Below are positions 1 through 8,472 of a stretch of 50,928 nucleotides of DNA, piece by piece. Below the pieces are notes generated by a model. It made no database searches. It was not told the origin of the DNA and saw nothing but the letters and a program-made list of their open reading frames with translations. Source of the DNA: Streptomyces graminilatus (GTDB lineage: Bacteria > Actinomycetota > Actinomycetes > Streptomycetales > Streptomycetaceae); NCBI RefSeq assembly GCF_001418565.1, contig NZ_LIQQ01000094.1, forward strand, positions 1 through 50,928, in the 5' to 3' direction. Both the position numbers and the translations under genes were made by a program. Every line of letters begins with the position of its first letter. The stretch's first letter is position 1.

Positions 1-156
1 GGGTAGACGTGGGTGGAGGCGGGCCCCGGGTGTCGTGGGCTCGGGATCGTGGTCTTTTGCCCAGTTGTGATTGATTCTGGGGACTGCGGGCCCGGCCCGT
101 TGGTGTTTTGGTGGGTGTTGGACATTCCCGGTGATGTCGTCACGGAGGTGTGCGTC

Positions 157-1449
157 ATGCCCGAAGCCGCGTCGCGGCTCCAGAGCCTTGCCGAACAGTT
201 GCTGGGGGCCCCGCTCCCGGTGCGTATCCGCGCCTGGGACGGTTCGCAGGCCGGGCCGCCCGGCGCTCCCACCCTGGTCGTCCGCAACCGCCGCGCCCTG
301 CGCCGGCTGCTCTGGAAACCCGGCGAACTGGGCCTCGCCCGGGCCTGGGTCGCCGGTGACCTGGACATCGAGGGGGACTTCTACGCCGCCCTCGATCACC
401 TGTCCGACGTGGTCTGGGAGCGCGAGGAGGACGCCCGGAGTCTCGCCGAGGCGCTGCGCGACCCCGGCGTACGGGCCGCCGCGCGCGGGCTCGTGAAGAT
501 GGCCGGGCTGCCGCTGCCCCCCGTACCGCCCCGCGAGGAGGTGCCGCGCCGCCGCCGACGGCTCCACACCAAGCGCACCGACAAACGCGCCGTCAGCCAC
601 CACTACGACGTCGGCAACGACTTCTACGAACTCGTCCTCGGCCCGTCCATGGTCTACTCCTGCGGTTACTGGGAAGCCCCCGGCGGAGACCTTGAGGCCG
701 CCCAGCGCGACAAGCTCGAACTCGTCTGCCGCAAGCTTGCCCTGGTGCCCGGCCTGCGTCTCCTCGACGTCGGCTGCGGCTGGGGGTCCCTCGCCGTCCA
801 TGCCGCCCGTGAGCACGGCGTCCAGGTCGTCGGCGTCACCCTCTCGCAGGAACAGGCCGCGTACGCCCGTAAGCGCGTCGCGGAGGAAGGGCTCGCCGAC
901 CGGGTCGAGATCCGGGTGCAGGACTACCGGGATGTCACCGACGGGCCGTTCGACGCGATCGCCTCCGTGGGGATGGCCGAGCATGTGGGGACCGAGCAGT
1001 ATCTGACGTACGCGCGCGATCTGTATGCCCTGCTCAAGCCGGGCGGGCGGCTGCTCAACCACCAGATCGCCCGTCGGCCGCGGTCGGACGAGGACGCGTA
1101 CAGCCTCGACGGGTTCATCGACGCGTACGTCTTCCCGGACGGGGAACTCGCGCCCGTCGGCACCACCGTCACCCAGCTCGAACGGGCCGGGTTCGAGGTG
1201 CGTGACGTCGAGTCGATCCGGGAGCACTACGCGCTGACCCTGCGCCGGTGGGTCGCCAGTCTGGAGGCCGGCTGGGCGTCGGCCCTGCGGCTCGTCGGCC
1301 CGGGGCGGGCCCGGGTCTGGCGGCTGTACATGGCGGCCTGCGCCCTCGCCTTCGAACGCAACCGGCTCGGCGTCAACCAGATCCTCGCCGTGCGCACCTC
1401 CGCCTCCGGCGCCTCCGGGATGCCCTTGCGCGCCCGTACCTGGAACTGA
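157..1449 (+). CDS. Cyclopropane-fatty-acyl-phospholipid synthase-family SAM methyltransferase
   Basis: This 430-residue protein belongs to the CFA/mycolic-acid methyltransferase family, which adds a methylene or methyl group from SAM to unsaturated acyl chains of membrane lipids. The SAM-binding motif LLDVGCGWGS is visible in the middle of the protein, preceded by the family block HHYDVGNDFYELVLG and the segment SMVYSCGYW. Length is normal for the family. The reading frame is open back to base 13, but the ATG at 157 is chosen because GGAGG lies about nine bases upstream and the residues before it look non-coding. The gene converges on the ABC permease gene, and a hairpin at 1480-1518 separates them. 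The family is certain; the exact lipid product is not. Confidence 0.9.
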   Translation: MPEAASRLQSLAEQLLGAPLPVRIRAWDGSQAGPPGAPTLVVRNRRALRRLLWKPGELGLARAWVAGDLDIEGDFYAALDHLSDVVWEREEDARSLAEALRDPGVRAAARGLVKMAGLPLPPVPPREEVPRRRRRLHTKRTDKRAVSHHYDVGNDFYELVLGPSMVYSCGYWEAPGGDLEAAQRDKLELVCRKLALVPGLRLLDVGCGWGSLAVHAAREHGVQVVGVTLSQEQAAYARKRVAEEGLADRVEIRVQDYRDVTDGPFDAIASVGMAEHVGTEQYLTYARDLYALLKPGGRLLNHQIARRPRSDEDAYSLDGFIDAYVFPDGELAPVGTTVTQLERAGFEVRDVESIREHYALTLRRWVASLEAGWASALRLVGPGRARVWRLYMAACALAFERNRLGVNQILAVRTSASGASGMPLRARTWN

Positions 1450-1479
1450 CGGTCGTACCTGGAACAGGAACTGACGGTA

Positions 1480-1518
1480 GGGGGAAGACAGGGGGCCCAA
1501 CTCCCCCTGTCTTCCCCC
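1480..1518. terminator. Bidirectional hairpin terminator
   Basis: A perfect 16-bp stem (GGGGGAAGACAGGGGG at 1480-1495 paired with 1503-1518) has a 7-base loop. It sits between two convergent genes, so it probably ends transcription from both sides. Confidence 0.75.
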
Positions 1519-1535
1519 CTCTTCCATGGTTGCCG

Positions 1536-4073
1536 TTACTCCGACTTGATCGCCGTCAGCATGTTCAGGCCCGCCGCGCGGCGGGCCGGCCACAGGGCCG
1601 CCAGGACGCCCACCGTGCCGGCGAGGAGCAGGAAGAGCGCCATCCTGGCCCAGGGCAGGACGAGTTCGTACGTCGGCATGCTCGTGCCCAGCAGTTCGCC
1701 GGCCGCCCAGCCGAAGAACACGCCCAGGCCGATGCCCAGGACGCCGCCGAAGAGGGAGATGACCAGGGACTCCAGGCGGACCATCCGCTTGATGCCCTTG
1801 CGGTCGAGGCCGATCGCGCGGAGCATGCCGATCTCCTGGGAGCGTTCGAAGACCGACATGGCCAGGGTGTTGATGACCCCGAGGACCGCGACCAGGACCG
1901 CCATGGCCAGCAGGCCGTAGAGCATGTTCAGGACCAGCGTGAACATGTGCGCGATCTCGTCGGAGAGGTCCTGCTTGTCCTGGATCTTGATGGCCGGGTT
2001 GGAGCCCAGGGCCTTCTCCAGCCCGTCCTTCGTCGCGTCCGTCGCACCGGCGGAGGTCTTCACCATGACCTGTGCGTCGGTGTTGCCGGCCGGGCCCGTC
2101 CGGTGCGCGGCCAGCAGGGTGCCGTCGAGCAGGATGCCGCTCATCACCTCGTTGCCCTCGTACACGCCGGCCACCGTCAGCCGCTGCTTGCGGCCGTCCT
2201 CGTAGCCGACCGTGAAGTCCGAACCCGCCTTCCAGCCATGGGACTTGGCGGTCGAGTCGTCCACGACGACCTGCGGCCCGCCGACCTTGAACGTGCCGTT
2301 GTCGACCGTCAGCCTCGTCAGCTCGCCGATCGTGGCGCCGTTGACGCCGGTCACGGACTCCGTCGTCCTGTCGATGCGTACGGGGGCCTTGCTCAGGGCG
2401 CTGACCGCGCTCACCCCGGACGTCTTCGTCAGCGTCCGGGCGACATCGGGGGAGAGCGCGTTGCCGTTGGCCATCGAGACGATGTAGTCGGCCCGGATCG
2501 CGGCCGTGGCCATCTTGTCGATCGACGTCTGGAGGCTGCCCGCCATCACCGTCATACCGGTGATGAGGGTGAGTCCGATCATCAGCGCCGAGGCCGTGGC
2601 CGCCGTACGACGGGGGTTGCGGACCGAGTTCTGGCGGGCCAGCTTCCCGGCGACGCCGAACACGCGCATGAGCGGGCCGGCGGCGGCGATCAGCGGGCGG
2701 GAGAGGAGCGGCGTGAGGATGAAGACGCCGATGATGAGGAGTACCGCGCCGATGCCCATGGGGGCTTGGCCGTCCGTGCCGTTCATCGTCGTGGCCGCGA
2801 GGACCACGGCGACGCCCGCGCCCGAGAAGAGCGCGCCCAGCGTGTTGCGCAGCACCAGGGACTTGGTGGTCGCGGTCGCGTGGACGCTGCTCATGGCGGC
2901 GACCGGCGGGATCTTCGCGGCGCGGCGGCCGGGCAGCCAGGCAGCCAGCATGGTGATGAGGATGCCGACCGCGAGGGCCGCGCCGACGGTGCCCGGTGTG
3001 ACGACCAGCGGTCCGTCCGGCATGGTCGCGCCGATCGTGCCCATCAGGGCCTTCAGACCGACGCCGATGCCGATGCCCGCGATCAGCCCGGTCACCGCCG
3101 CCACCGCGCCGACCACGAACGCCTCGATCAGCACGGACCGGGTGACCTGGCCGCGCGAGGCGCCGACCGCCCGCATCAGCGCGAGTTCCTTGGTGCGCTG
3201 GGCGACCAGCATGGTGAAGGTGTTGGCGATGATGAACGTACCGACGAAGAGCGCGATGCCCGCGAAGACCAGCAGGCCCTGCTTCAGGCCGCTCATCGAG
3301 GCTGAGATGGCCTTCGCCTGGTCGTCGGCGAGCCGGGCGCGGGTCGTGGTCTCGACCGTGTCGCGCGGCAGGGCCTTGTCGAGGGCCGCCTTGAGCGCGC
3401 TCTGGCTGGTGCCCGCCGCCGCCTTGACGTCGATCTCGTCGTACGTGCCCGCCTTGCCGAACAGTCGCTGCGCGGTCGCCGTGTCGAAGAGGGCGAGGCT
3501 GCCGCCCGCCGTCACGTTGCCGTCGTCCGTGGTGAAGATGCCGGAGAGCGTGGGGGAGAGCACCGGGCCGTTCACCGACAGGCGCACGGTGTCGCCGACC
3601 TTGTAGCCGCCCCGGCCGGCGGTCTTCGCGTCGAGGGCGATCTGGCCGGCGCCCTTGGGCGCGGCGCCGTCCGTGAGCGGGTACCGGGCGTCCTTGGTGC
3701 CCCAGTAGTTCCCGCCCTGGGACTGGAAACCGCGGCCGATGAGCTTGCCGTCCTTGTCGGCGACGGCCGTGAAGCCGTTCACGACCCCGATGACGGACGC
3801 GGCGCCCTGGACCTTGGCGCTCTTGTCGAGCAGCGCCTGGGTCAGCTCGGGCGTCCTGCCGATCGTGTCGCCCGCGTCGTCCCGGGCCCGCGGCTGCACG
3901 GCGACGTCGACCTGGTCGAAGCCCTTGGCGGAGCTGTTCTGGAGGGCGTTCGAGAGGGTGTTGGTGAAGACCAGCGTCCCGGACACGAAGGCGACGCCGA
4001 GCATCACGGCGAGCACGGTCATCAGGAGTCTGGCCTTGTGCGCGAGCACGTTGCGCAGGGCGGTACGGAACAT
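1536..4073 (-). CDS. ABC transporter permease, MacB/FtsX family, duplicated FtsX domains
   Basis: This 845-residue permease has an N-terminal membrane anchor (about residues 15-37), a long extracytoplasmic domain (40-250), then two FtsX-type membrane blocks. The first block is near residues 265-390 and the second fills the last 130 residues, each with three or four hydrophobic helices. The last segments (LNMLYGLLAMAVLVAVLGVI and SLFGGVLGIGLGVFFGWAAG) are typical of MacB-like exporters, which use ATP for mechanotransmission or efflux rather than import. The ATPase gene lies just upstream in the same direction, so the two probably form one transporter. The ribosome binding site before the ATG at 4073 is weak. 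Substrate is unknown; lipid, peptide or drug efflux are the usual roles. Confidence 0.9.
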   Translation of the reverse strand: MFRTALRNVLAHKARLLMTVLAVMLGVAFVSGTLVFTNTLSNALQNSSAKGFDQVDVAVQPRARDDAGDTIGRTPELTQALLDKSAKVQGAASVIGVVNGFTAVADKDGKLIGRGFQSQGGNYWGTKDARYPLTDGAAPKGAGQIALDAKTAGRGGYKVGDTVRLSVNGPVLSPTLSGIFTTDDGNVTAGGSLALFDTATAQRLFGKAGTYDEIDVKAAAGTSQSALKAALDKALPRDTVETTTRARLADDQAKAISASMSGLKQGLLVFAGIALFVGTFIIANTFTMLVAQRTKELALMRAVGASRGQVTRSVLIEAFVVGAVAAVTGLIAGIGIGVGLKALMGTIGATMPDGPLVVTPGTVGAALAVGILITMLAAWLPGRRAAKIPPVAAMSSVHATATTKSLVLRNTLGALFSGAGVAVVLAATTMNGTDGQAPMGIGAVLLIIGVFILTPLLSRPLIAAAGPLMRVFGVAGKLARQNSVRNPRRTAATASALMIGLTLITGMTVMAGSLQTSIDKMATAAIRADYIVSMANGNALSPDVARTLTKTSGVSAVSALSKAPVRIDRTTESVTGVNGATIGELTRLTVDNGTFKVGGPQVVVDDSTAKSHGWKAGSDFTVGYEDGRKQRLTVAGVYEGNEVMSGILLDGTLLAAHRTGPAGNTDAQVMVKTSAGATDATKDGLEKALGSNPAIKIQDKQDLSDEIAHMFTLVLNMLYGLLAMAVLVAVLGVINTLAMSVFERSQEIGMLRAIGLDRKGIKRMVRLESLVISLFGGVLGIGLGVFFGWAAGELLGTSMPTYELVLPWARMALFLLLAGTVGVLAALWPARRAAGLNMLTAIKSE

Positions 4074-4095
4074 GGGTGTGTGTCGTCTCAGTCCG

Positions 4096-4130
4096 TCGGG
4101 ATCGGGATCGGGATCGGGATCGGGATCGGG
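4096..4130. repeat. GGGATC hexanucleotide tandem repeat
   Basis: The unit GGGATC is repeated about five and a half times without error. It lies between the ATPase stop codon and the permease start codon, about 25 bases upstream of the permease start on the transcribed strand. Change in copy number would alter the spacing or mRNA leader, not the protein. Confidence 0.95.
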
Positions 4131-4227
4131 TATCAGGCTGGGGGGCGAGGTCCCCTGCCGAGAGGGCTGCGGGCGTACGGGAGTTGACCGGACGTCAACC
4201 CGGAGCGCGCCGGGCGGTGGTGATGCG

Positions 4228-5004
4228 TCAGTTGGTGCGGATCTTCCTGGTGTCCAGGCGCTTCATGAGGTCCAGGACGCCGTCCGCCGTCGGGCCGTAC
4301 AGCTCGTCCACGATCCTGCCGTCGGCGAGGAAGACCACCCGGTCCGCGTACGCCGCCGCCACCGGGTCGTGGGTGACCATCACGACCGTCTGCCCCAGTT
4401 CCCGTACGGAGTTGCGCAGGAAGCCGAGCACCTCGGCGCCCGCGCGGGAGTCGAGGTTCCCGGTCGGTTCGTCGCCGAAGATGATGTCGGGGCGGGAGGC
4501 AAGGGCGCGGGCCACGGCGACACGCTGCTGCTGGCCGCCGGAGAGCTGGGACGGGCGGTGGGAGAGGCGGTCGGCGAGGCCGATCATCGAGATCACCGAG
4601 TCCAGCCACTCCTTGTCCGGCTTGCGGCCCGCGATGTCCATCGGGAGGGTGATGTTCTCCAGGGCGGTCAGGGTCGGCAGCAGGTTGAACGCCTGGAAGA
4701 TGAAGCCGATCTTGTCCCGGCGGAGCTTGGTGAGCTGCTTGTCCTTGAGGGAGCCGAGCTCGGTGTCGCCGATGCGCACGGAGCCGGACGAGAAGGAGTC
4801 CAGGCCCGCCACGCAGTGCATCAGCGTGGACTTGCCGGAGCCGGACGGGCCCATGATCGCGGTGAACTCCGCCTGCTTGAAGTCGACGGAGACGCGGTCG
4901 AGGGCGACGACCTGGGTCTCTCCCTGTCCGTAGACCTTGGACAGTTCCGTGGCGCGGGCGGCCACCGTGGTGGTGGTCCGGTCGGCGAGGGGCGTTGAGG
5001 TCAC
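4228..5004 (-). CDS. ABC transporter ATP-binding protein, MacB/LolD type
   Basis: This 258-residue ATPase carries Walker A GPSGSGKST (near residue 52), the signature [15 protein letters not shown] and Walker B IIFGDEPTGNLDS, followed by the switch His in MVTHDP. The order and spacing match the MacB/LolD/FtsE group that works with FtsX-type permeases, and such a permease follows. The frame opens at 5061, but the GTG at 5002-5004 is preferred because AGGAG lies eight bases before it. The leader region is rich in repeats and inverted repeats (5056-5340), so regulation of this pair is likely elaborate. Confidence 0.92.
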   Translation of the reverse strand: MTSTPLADRTTTTVAARATELSKVYGQGETQVVALDRVSVDFKQAEFTAIMGPSGSGKSTLMHCVAGLDSFSSGSVRIGDTELGSLKDKQLTKLRRDKIGFIFQAFNLLPTLTALENITLPMDIAGRKPDKEWLDSVISMIGLADRLSHRPSQLSGGQQQRVAVARALASRPDIIFGDEPTGNLDSRAGAEVLGFLRNSVRELGQTVVMVTHDPVAAAYADRVVFLADGRIVDELYGPTADGVLDLMKRLDTRKIRTN

Positions 5005-5055
5005 GGGTGGGGCTCCTGTCGGGACGGCGACGGTGCGCGGCGATGGGCCATGGAC

Positions 5056-5069
5056 GTACACGGATGTAC
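5056..5069. promoter_or_regulatory. Inverted repeat GTACA-N4-TGTAC upstream of the ABC operon
   Basis: A short perfect inverted repeat lies about 50 bases upstream of the ATPase start. Its position suits an operator, but no regulator gene is adjacent, so this is inference only. Confidence 0.35.
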
Positions 5070-5082
5070 TGGGTTCGATCAG

Positions 5083-5214
5083 AGGTCCGAGTCCGGAACG
5101 AAGGTCCGAGTCCGGAACTGGGAGGTCAGAGTCCGGAACTGGGAGGTTCGAGTCCGGAACTCTGAGATCCGAGTTCTGAGCTCAGAATTCGGAGTTCAGA
5201 CCTCGGAGCTCCGA
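5083..5214. repeat. Degenerate tandem repeat array with embedded palindromes
   Basis: Four near-identical 17-base units (AGGTCCGAGTCCGGAAC and variants) start at 5083, 5102, 5123 and 5144. The array decays into a perfect 14-bp palindrome (TTCTGAGCTCAGAA, 5174-5187) and a perfect 12-bp palindrome (TCGGAGCTCCGA, 5203-5214). No convincing gene occupies 5005-5579. Confidence 0.85.
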
Positions 5215-5308
5215 ACCCGTGAATCCATCGTCATGGCCAGGAGCCGCCGTGTAGTCAGCCGCTGTTCCGGTTCCGGAGACAGCCTCGGGAGGTAGCCGGA
5301 GAGCCCGT

Positions 5309-5340
5309 GTCATACCTGGGGATGACGGTCGTCCCCTAGG
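5309..5340. promoter_or_regulatory. Overlapping palindromes in the bldA/ABC intergenic region
   Basis: GTCAT-N8-ATGAC (5309-5326) overlaps GGGGATGAC-G-GTCGTCCCC (5318-5336), whose 9-bp arms have one mismatch. It lies 300 bases upstream of the ATPase gene. The form resembles binding sites of dimeric regulators; the protein is unknown. Confidence 0.4.
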
Positions 5341-5579
5341 TCCTCCTGTCGCGGGGTGGCAAGAACAGGTGGAGCCCCCTTGTTCGGACGGTGAAATTCC
5401 GTCATTCCGCATGCACGCCGAGCCGCCTCACGAAAGGCTATTGGCAAGTGCGGATGGCTCGTTCCAGGTGCTGATGCACCCTCAGAAGTCAATAAAATAA
5501 GACAACATCGCGACCCTCACCCGCAGTTCGGGTGGGGTGTCCCGATAGGCTCGGAACCTCGATGCGGAGCCCAGGGCCT

Positions 5580-5666
5580 GCCCGGATGGTGGAATGCAGA
5601 CACGGCGAGCTTAAACCTCGCTGCCCCTTCGCGGGCGTGCCGGTTCAAGTCCGGCTCCGGGCACCA
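5580..5666 (+). tRNA. bldA: tRNA-Leu (anticodon UAA), bldA
   Basis: The 87-base cloverleaf has acceptor arms GCCCGGA (5580-5586) and TCCGGGC, and an encoded CCA end (5664-5666). The anticodon stem GCGAG/CTCGC encloses the loop CTTAAAC, giving anticodon TAA at 5612-5614. It also has a long class II variable arm (TGCCCCTTCGCGGGCG region) and the T loop GTTCAAGTC. This tRNA reads the rare UUA codon. In Streptomyces that gene is bldA, which is needed for aerial growth and for antibiotic production through TTA-containing genes. The upstream 100 bases contain an AT-rich patch (about 5487-5503) that may hold its promoter. No duplicated 3' end, as left by an integrating element, was found in the window. 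Confidence 0.97.
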
Positions 5667-5848
5667 CGCATGCCTTACTACCCTGACCTGGCGGAACGGC
5701 GGGAGGGGCGTCGCACCTTTTCCGTGCCGTGGGAGCATGGCGGGAACGCCGGCCCCTGATGTCTCGTCAGACATCGGTGCGTTCCCGTGAAAACGATGCC
5801 TGCGCGGGTGACATGCCGTCCACGGTACGGTCTGCCACTGGCAGCCGG

Positions 5849-7228
5849 TCAGGCGTGGGCGGCCTGCCAGGATCGGGCCCGCTCGTCGAGGTCGCGGGCG
5901 GCCTGCACGCCTCGCTGGTCGAAGACGCGGAGCAGCCTGCGGATGCTGCTGATCTGTTTGGTGGCGCGGGAGGACCGGACGCCGCCGAACATGTCGAGGC
6001 TCCGGGACCAGGTGGAACACGCGGCTTCGAGGTGGCCTTGGGCGGCTTGCGCCCGTCCCTGGGCAGCGAGGTCAAGTGCGGTGATCCGCTGGTGCCCGCC
6101 ATTGGGTCGTGCACGAGTCGAGTCGGCATAGTGCTTTTCGGCGTGGGCGTGGTCGCCCAGAGCCTCGAAGGTCTTCCCTGTGTGGCTGGCCACTGTGGCG
6201 CGGGGCGCACCCCACAGGGCGGCCCAGAAGGGCATGTCGGCGGGGTCGCCGGTCAGGGCGAGGTCTTGTGCCCGGCGGATCTGGGCGGTGGCTTCCGGGC
6301 CGCGATCGGCGGTGGCGAGGGCACGGGCCCGGGTCACGGCGAAAAGAGACTCGGTGACCGGGCTGACTCGGCCGCGTACCCGGTCGAGTGCTGCTTCGGC
6401 GAGGTTCAGGGTGTGCTGGGGGCGGCGCAGATCCATGCCGTTGTGCGCCATGATCCGCATCATCCACGCGGTGTGCAGGTCGTTGTCGGCCTCGCGGGTG
6501 AGGGCCAGGCCCTGAAGGTAGTAGCGCTGGGCCAGCCCGTGCTCGTTGGCGTCGTAGGCTTTCCAGCCGCACAGGTAGACCAGGTTGGCGGCGAGGGAGA
6601 GCGCCTCCCGGTGCTCGTCCTCGGTGGCGAACGTCGCGCGGCACAGGTCGGCTACGTCGGATCGCAAGTACTGGACGACAGCGCTGCGGCCGTGCTGGCC
6701 GCCGTGGCGTTCGTCGAGGGCGGTGAACACGCTCGTCATGTCGCGCAGGGCGTCGAGTTCGGCGCGGCCTGCGCGCGTCCCGCCTGCCGCACGGGCGCGG
6801 TATGCAAGAGCCTGGTCCAGGCCGAGAGGAAGGGCGGCTGCGACGACGGAGTACGCGGCTCCGGTGAGGAGTTTCCGGCGCTGGATGTCGGCTTCGCCGA
6901 TGCGCCGCAGGGTGTCGACCGGGTCCGGTCCCAGGTGCGCCCCAAGCGCGCTCTGGGACTGAGCTGTCTCTGGGGCCGCCAACTCCAGGTCGTGCGGTTG
7001 CAGTTGGCGGCCGAGCCGACGACTCAACGCTTCAGCGACGAACGAGGCGGTGCGGGGCTCGATGGTCCGTCCGGCGACCCAATGGGCGACGGCGGACCGG
7101 TTTGTGCGGAGACTGTCGCCTGATTCGGCGGCGATGGCGCGCACGTCGGTGGCGAGCTGCTCGTACGTCAGCCGCGCTTCTCTCAGGGCTTCGAGGAGCG
7201 CGTCGTTGCGCGCGCGGGGGTGATTCAT
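5849..7228 (-). CDS. XRE-family transcriptional regulator with C-terminal TPR-like region
   Basis: This 459-residue protein has an N-terminal helix-turn-helix (about residues 10-65; TYEQLATDVRAIAAE ... NRSAVAHWVAGR). A hydrophobic segment follows near residues 95-125. The long C-terminal part is Ala- and Leu-rich with helical repeats resembling TPRs (for example LAQRYYLQGLALTREADN). Proteins of this plan are common in Streptomyces, often next to small genes or peptide loci that they control. The ATG at 7226-7228 is preferred over the TTG 21 bases upstream. It diverges from the small-gene chain beginning at 7469, so it may control both directions. Ligand and targets are unknown. Confidence 0.8.
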   Translation of the reverse strand: MNHPRARNDALLEALREARLTYEQLATDVRAIAAESGDSLRTNRSAVAHWVAGRTIEPRTASFVAEALSRRLGRQLQPHDLELAAPETAQSQSALGAHLGPDPVDTLRRIGEADIQRRKLLTGAAYSVVAAALPLGLDQALAYRARAAGGTRAGRAELDALRDMTSVFTALDERHGGQHGRSAVVQYLRSDVADLCRATFATEDEHREALSLAANLVYLCGWKAYDANEHGLAQRYYLQGLALTREADNDLHTAWMMRIMAHNGMDLRRPQHTLNLAEAALDRVRGRVSPVTESLFAVTRARALATADRGPEATAQIRRAQDLALTGDPADMPFWAALWGAPRATVASHTGKTFEALGDHAHAEKHYADSTRARPNGGHQRITALDLAAQGRAQAAQGHLEAACSTWSRSLDMFGGVRSSRATKQISSIRRLLRVFDQRGVQAARDLDERARSWQAAHA

Positions 7229-7256
7229 CGGCTGTCGCCACCCTCCCAAGCAGGGC

Positions 7257-7272
7257 GTTAAACACGCTAAAC
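7257..7272. promoter_or_regulatory. Direct repeat GTTAAAC-ACG-CTAAAC in divergent promoter region
   Basis: Two TAAAC half-sites, nine bases apart, lie 29 bases upstream of the XRE gene start. They are AT-rich against a GC-rich background. This suits an autoregulatory operator, but the assignment is inference. Confidence 0.35.
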
Positions 7273-7468
7273 AGGTTCGCGCCCGCAGGCACTAGCTCTC
7301 TCACCATACGGCCCGCTGTACTCGCCGGGACCACAAAGGAGCTAGCCGCTTGGGGGCTGCCCAGCCATGCCGAATGCACGTTCCAACCCTGTGGGAAATT
7401 GGCTGACCTTACCGGGAGGCCCCGGGGAGAACCCGGCACGGCGACGCTCCGGCCATCGTGAGCCGCTC

Positions 7469-7957
7469 GTGACGTCCCGTGCGGAACGCCTGCTAGTCGT
7501 AGAGCAGTGGCTCATGTCCACGGCGCAGGACCCGATGACAGCTCGCGAGCACTGGGCGGCAGGTCGTACCGTGCTCCTCAGGTGCGGGGGCCTGTTCACG
7601 GCCGTCCGTATTCCGGGGGACGTCGTCCGTGCCGCTGCCGGGAGCGACGACCGTACGACGGTTGATGCCGGCCTCGCCGACATCCTGCGCGGCCCGGTGT
7701 TCACCGACTCCGGCCTGACCCGCTACTACGTGCTTGTACCGGCGAGCACCGCCCGTCACTGGCGACTGCCGGAAAGCGAGTGCCTGCAACGGAATTACTA
7801 CCTGGGCGTGCCCTCGCCGCGCTGCACCGAGTACGAGGAGGGGTTCGCGTACTGGCCTGTCCCGATGGACAGTGCCGGTGTGCTGTGCGACCCGGTCCGC
7901 GTGAGCAACCTCGTGCTCCGAGGCCGTCCGCCCGCTACCGCGAGGGCAGCCCAGTGA
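7469..7957 (+). CDS. Hypothetical protein, paralogue of the next gene
   Basis: I do not recognise this 162-residue soluble protein. Its sequence (QWLMSTAQDPMTAREHW, LLRCGGLFTAVRIPG, ILRGPVFTDSG, RYYVLVPA) aligns along its whole length with the product of the following interrupted gene, so the pair arose by duplication. The GTG at 7469 is chosen because it aligns with the GTG start of the paralogue; the frame is open upstream to 7367. No signal peptide or membrane segment is visible. The stop overlaps the next start as GTGA, so the genes are translationally coupled. The divergent XRE gene suggests a shared control region. Confidence 0.6.
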   Translation: MTSRAERLLVVEQWLMSTAQDPMTAREHWAAGRTVLLRCGGLFTAVRIPGDVVRAAAGSDDRTTVDAGLADILRGPVFTDSGLTRYYVLVPASTARHWRLPESECLQRNYYLGVPSPRCTEYEEGFAYWPVPMDSAGVLCDPVRVSNLVLRGRPPATARAAQ

Positions 7958-8472
7958 GCAACGCCATCACCGACCACAACATTGCCGTACGGACGTGGCT
8001 CGTGAGGGCCGCACAGGATGAGATGAGCGCCCGTCGGGACTGGGCGAATCGTGGGGTGACGCTGCTGAAGTGCGGTGTTCTGTTCCGTGCCGTTCGTATG
8101 TCCGCCGGTCTGGTCCATGCGGCCGTCGGCACGACGGATCCCGCCGAGACGGACGAGCGTCTGCGCCGGGCGCTCCTCGGTGGACCTGTCGTGCACGACA
8201 TGGCCGCCCGGAACTACTCCGTGCTGCTCCCGGCCTGTGCGGGCCCGACGCCTGCCCTGAAGCCCCATGCCCTGTAGCCCCCCGATGTGTGGTTCCTCGG
8301 CAGCGACTTCATCGGGCTTCCCGATCCCCGCCTGACGCGGGCCGGGGAGGGCCTCCGCTACTGGGCGGTGCCGATGAACGAATGCCTCGACCTGTGCTCT
8401 GGTCCGGCAGTGGCTCAGTTCGTGGAGATCGGCCGGCTTCGACTCCTTTCCGGACAGCGGGTGCAGGCGTGA
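7954..8472 (+). pseudogene. Paralogue of preceding gene, interrupted by an in-frame TAG
   Basis: From the GTG at 7954 the protein follows its paralogue (AQDEMSARRDW, LLKCGVLFRAVRMSAG, LLGGPVVHD, YSVLLPA) until a TAG at 8275-8277. The same frame then continues without shift (VWFLGSDFIGLPDP, EGLRYWAVPMNECLDLC) to a TGA at 8470-8472, still matching the paralogue's C-terminal third (NYYLGVPSP, EGFAYWPVPMDS). Only one codon separates an intact gene from a broken one. The four-base overlaps with both neighbours are kept, which suggests a recent nonsense change, readthrough or a sequence error. Confidence 0.65.

Noticed and set aside
1248..3305. A 685-codon rightward open frame
   Set aside because: It is a shadow of the ABC permease gene: Asp-, His- and Arg-rich, with no domain.
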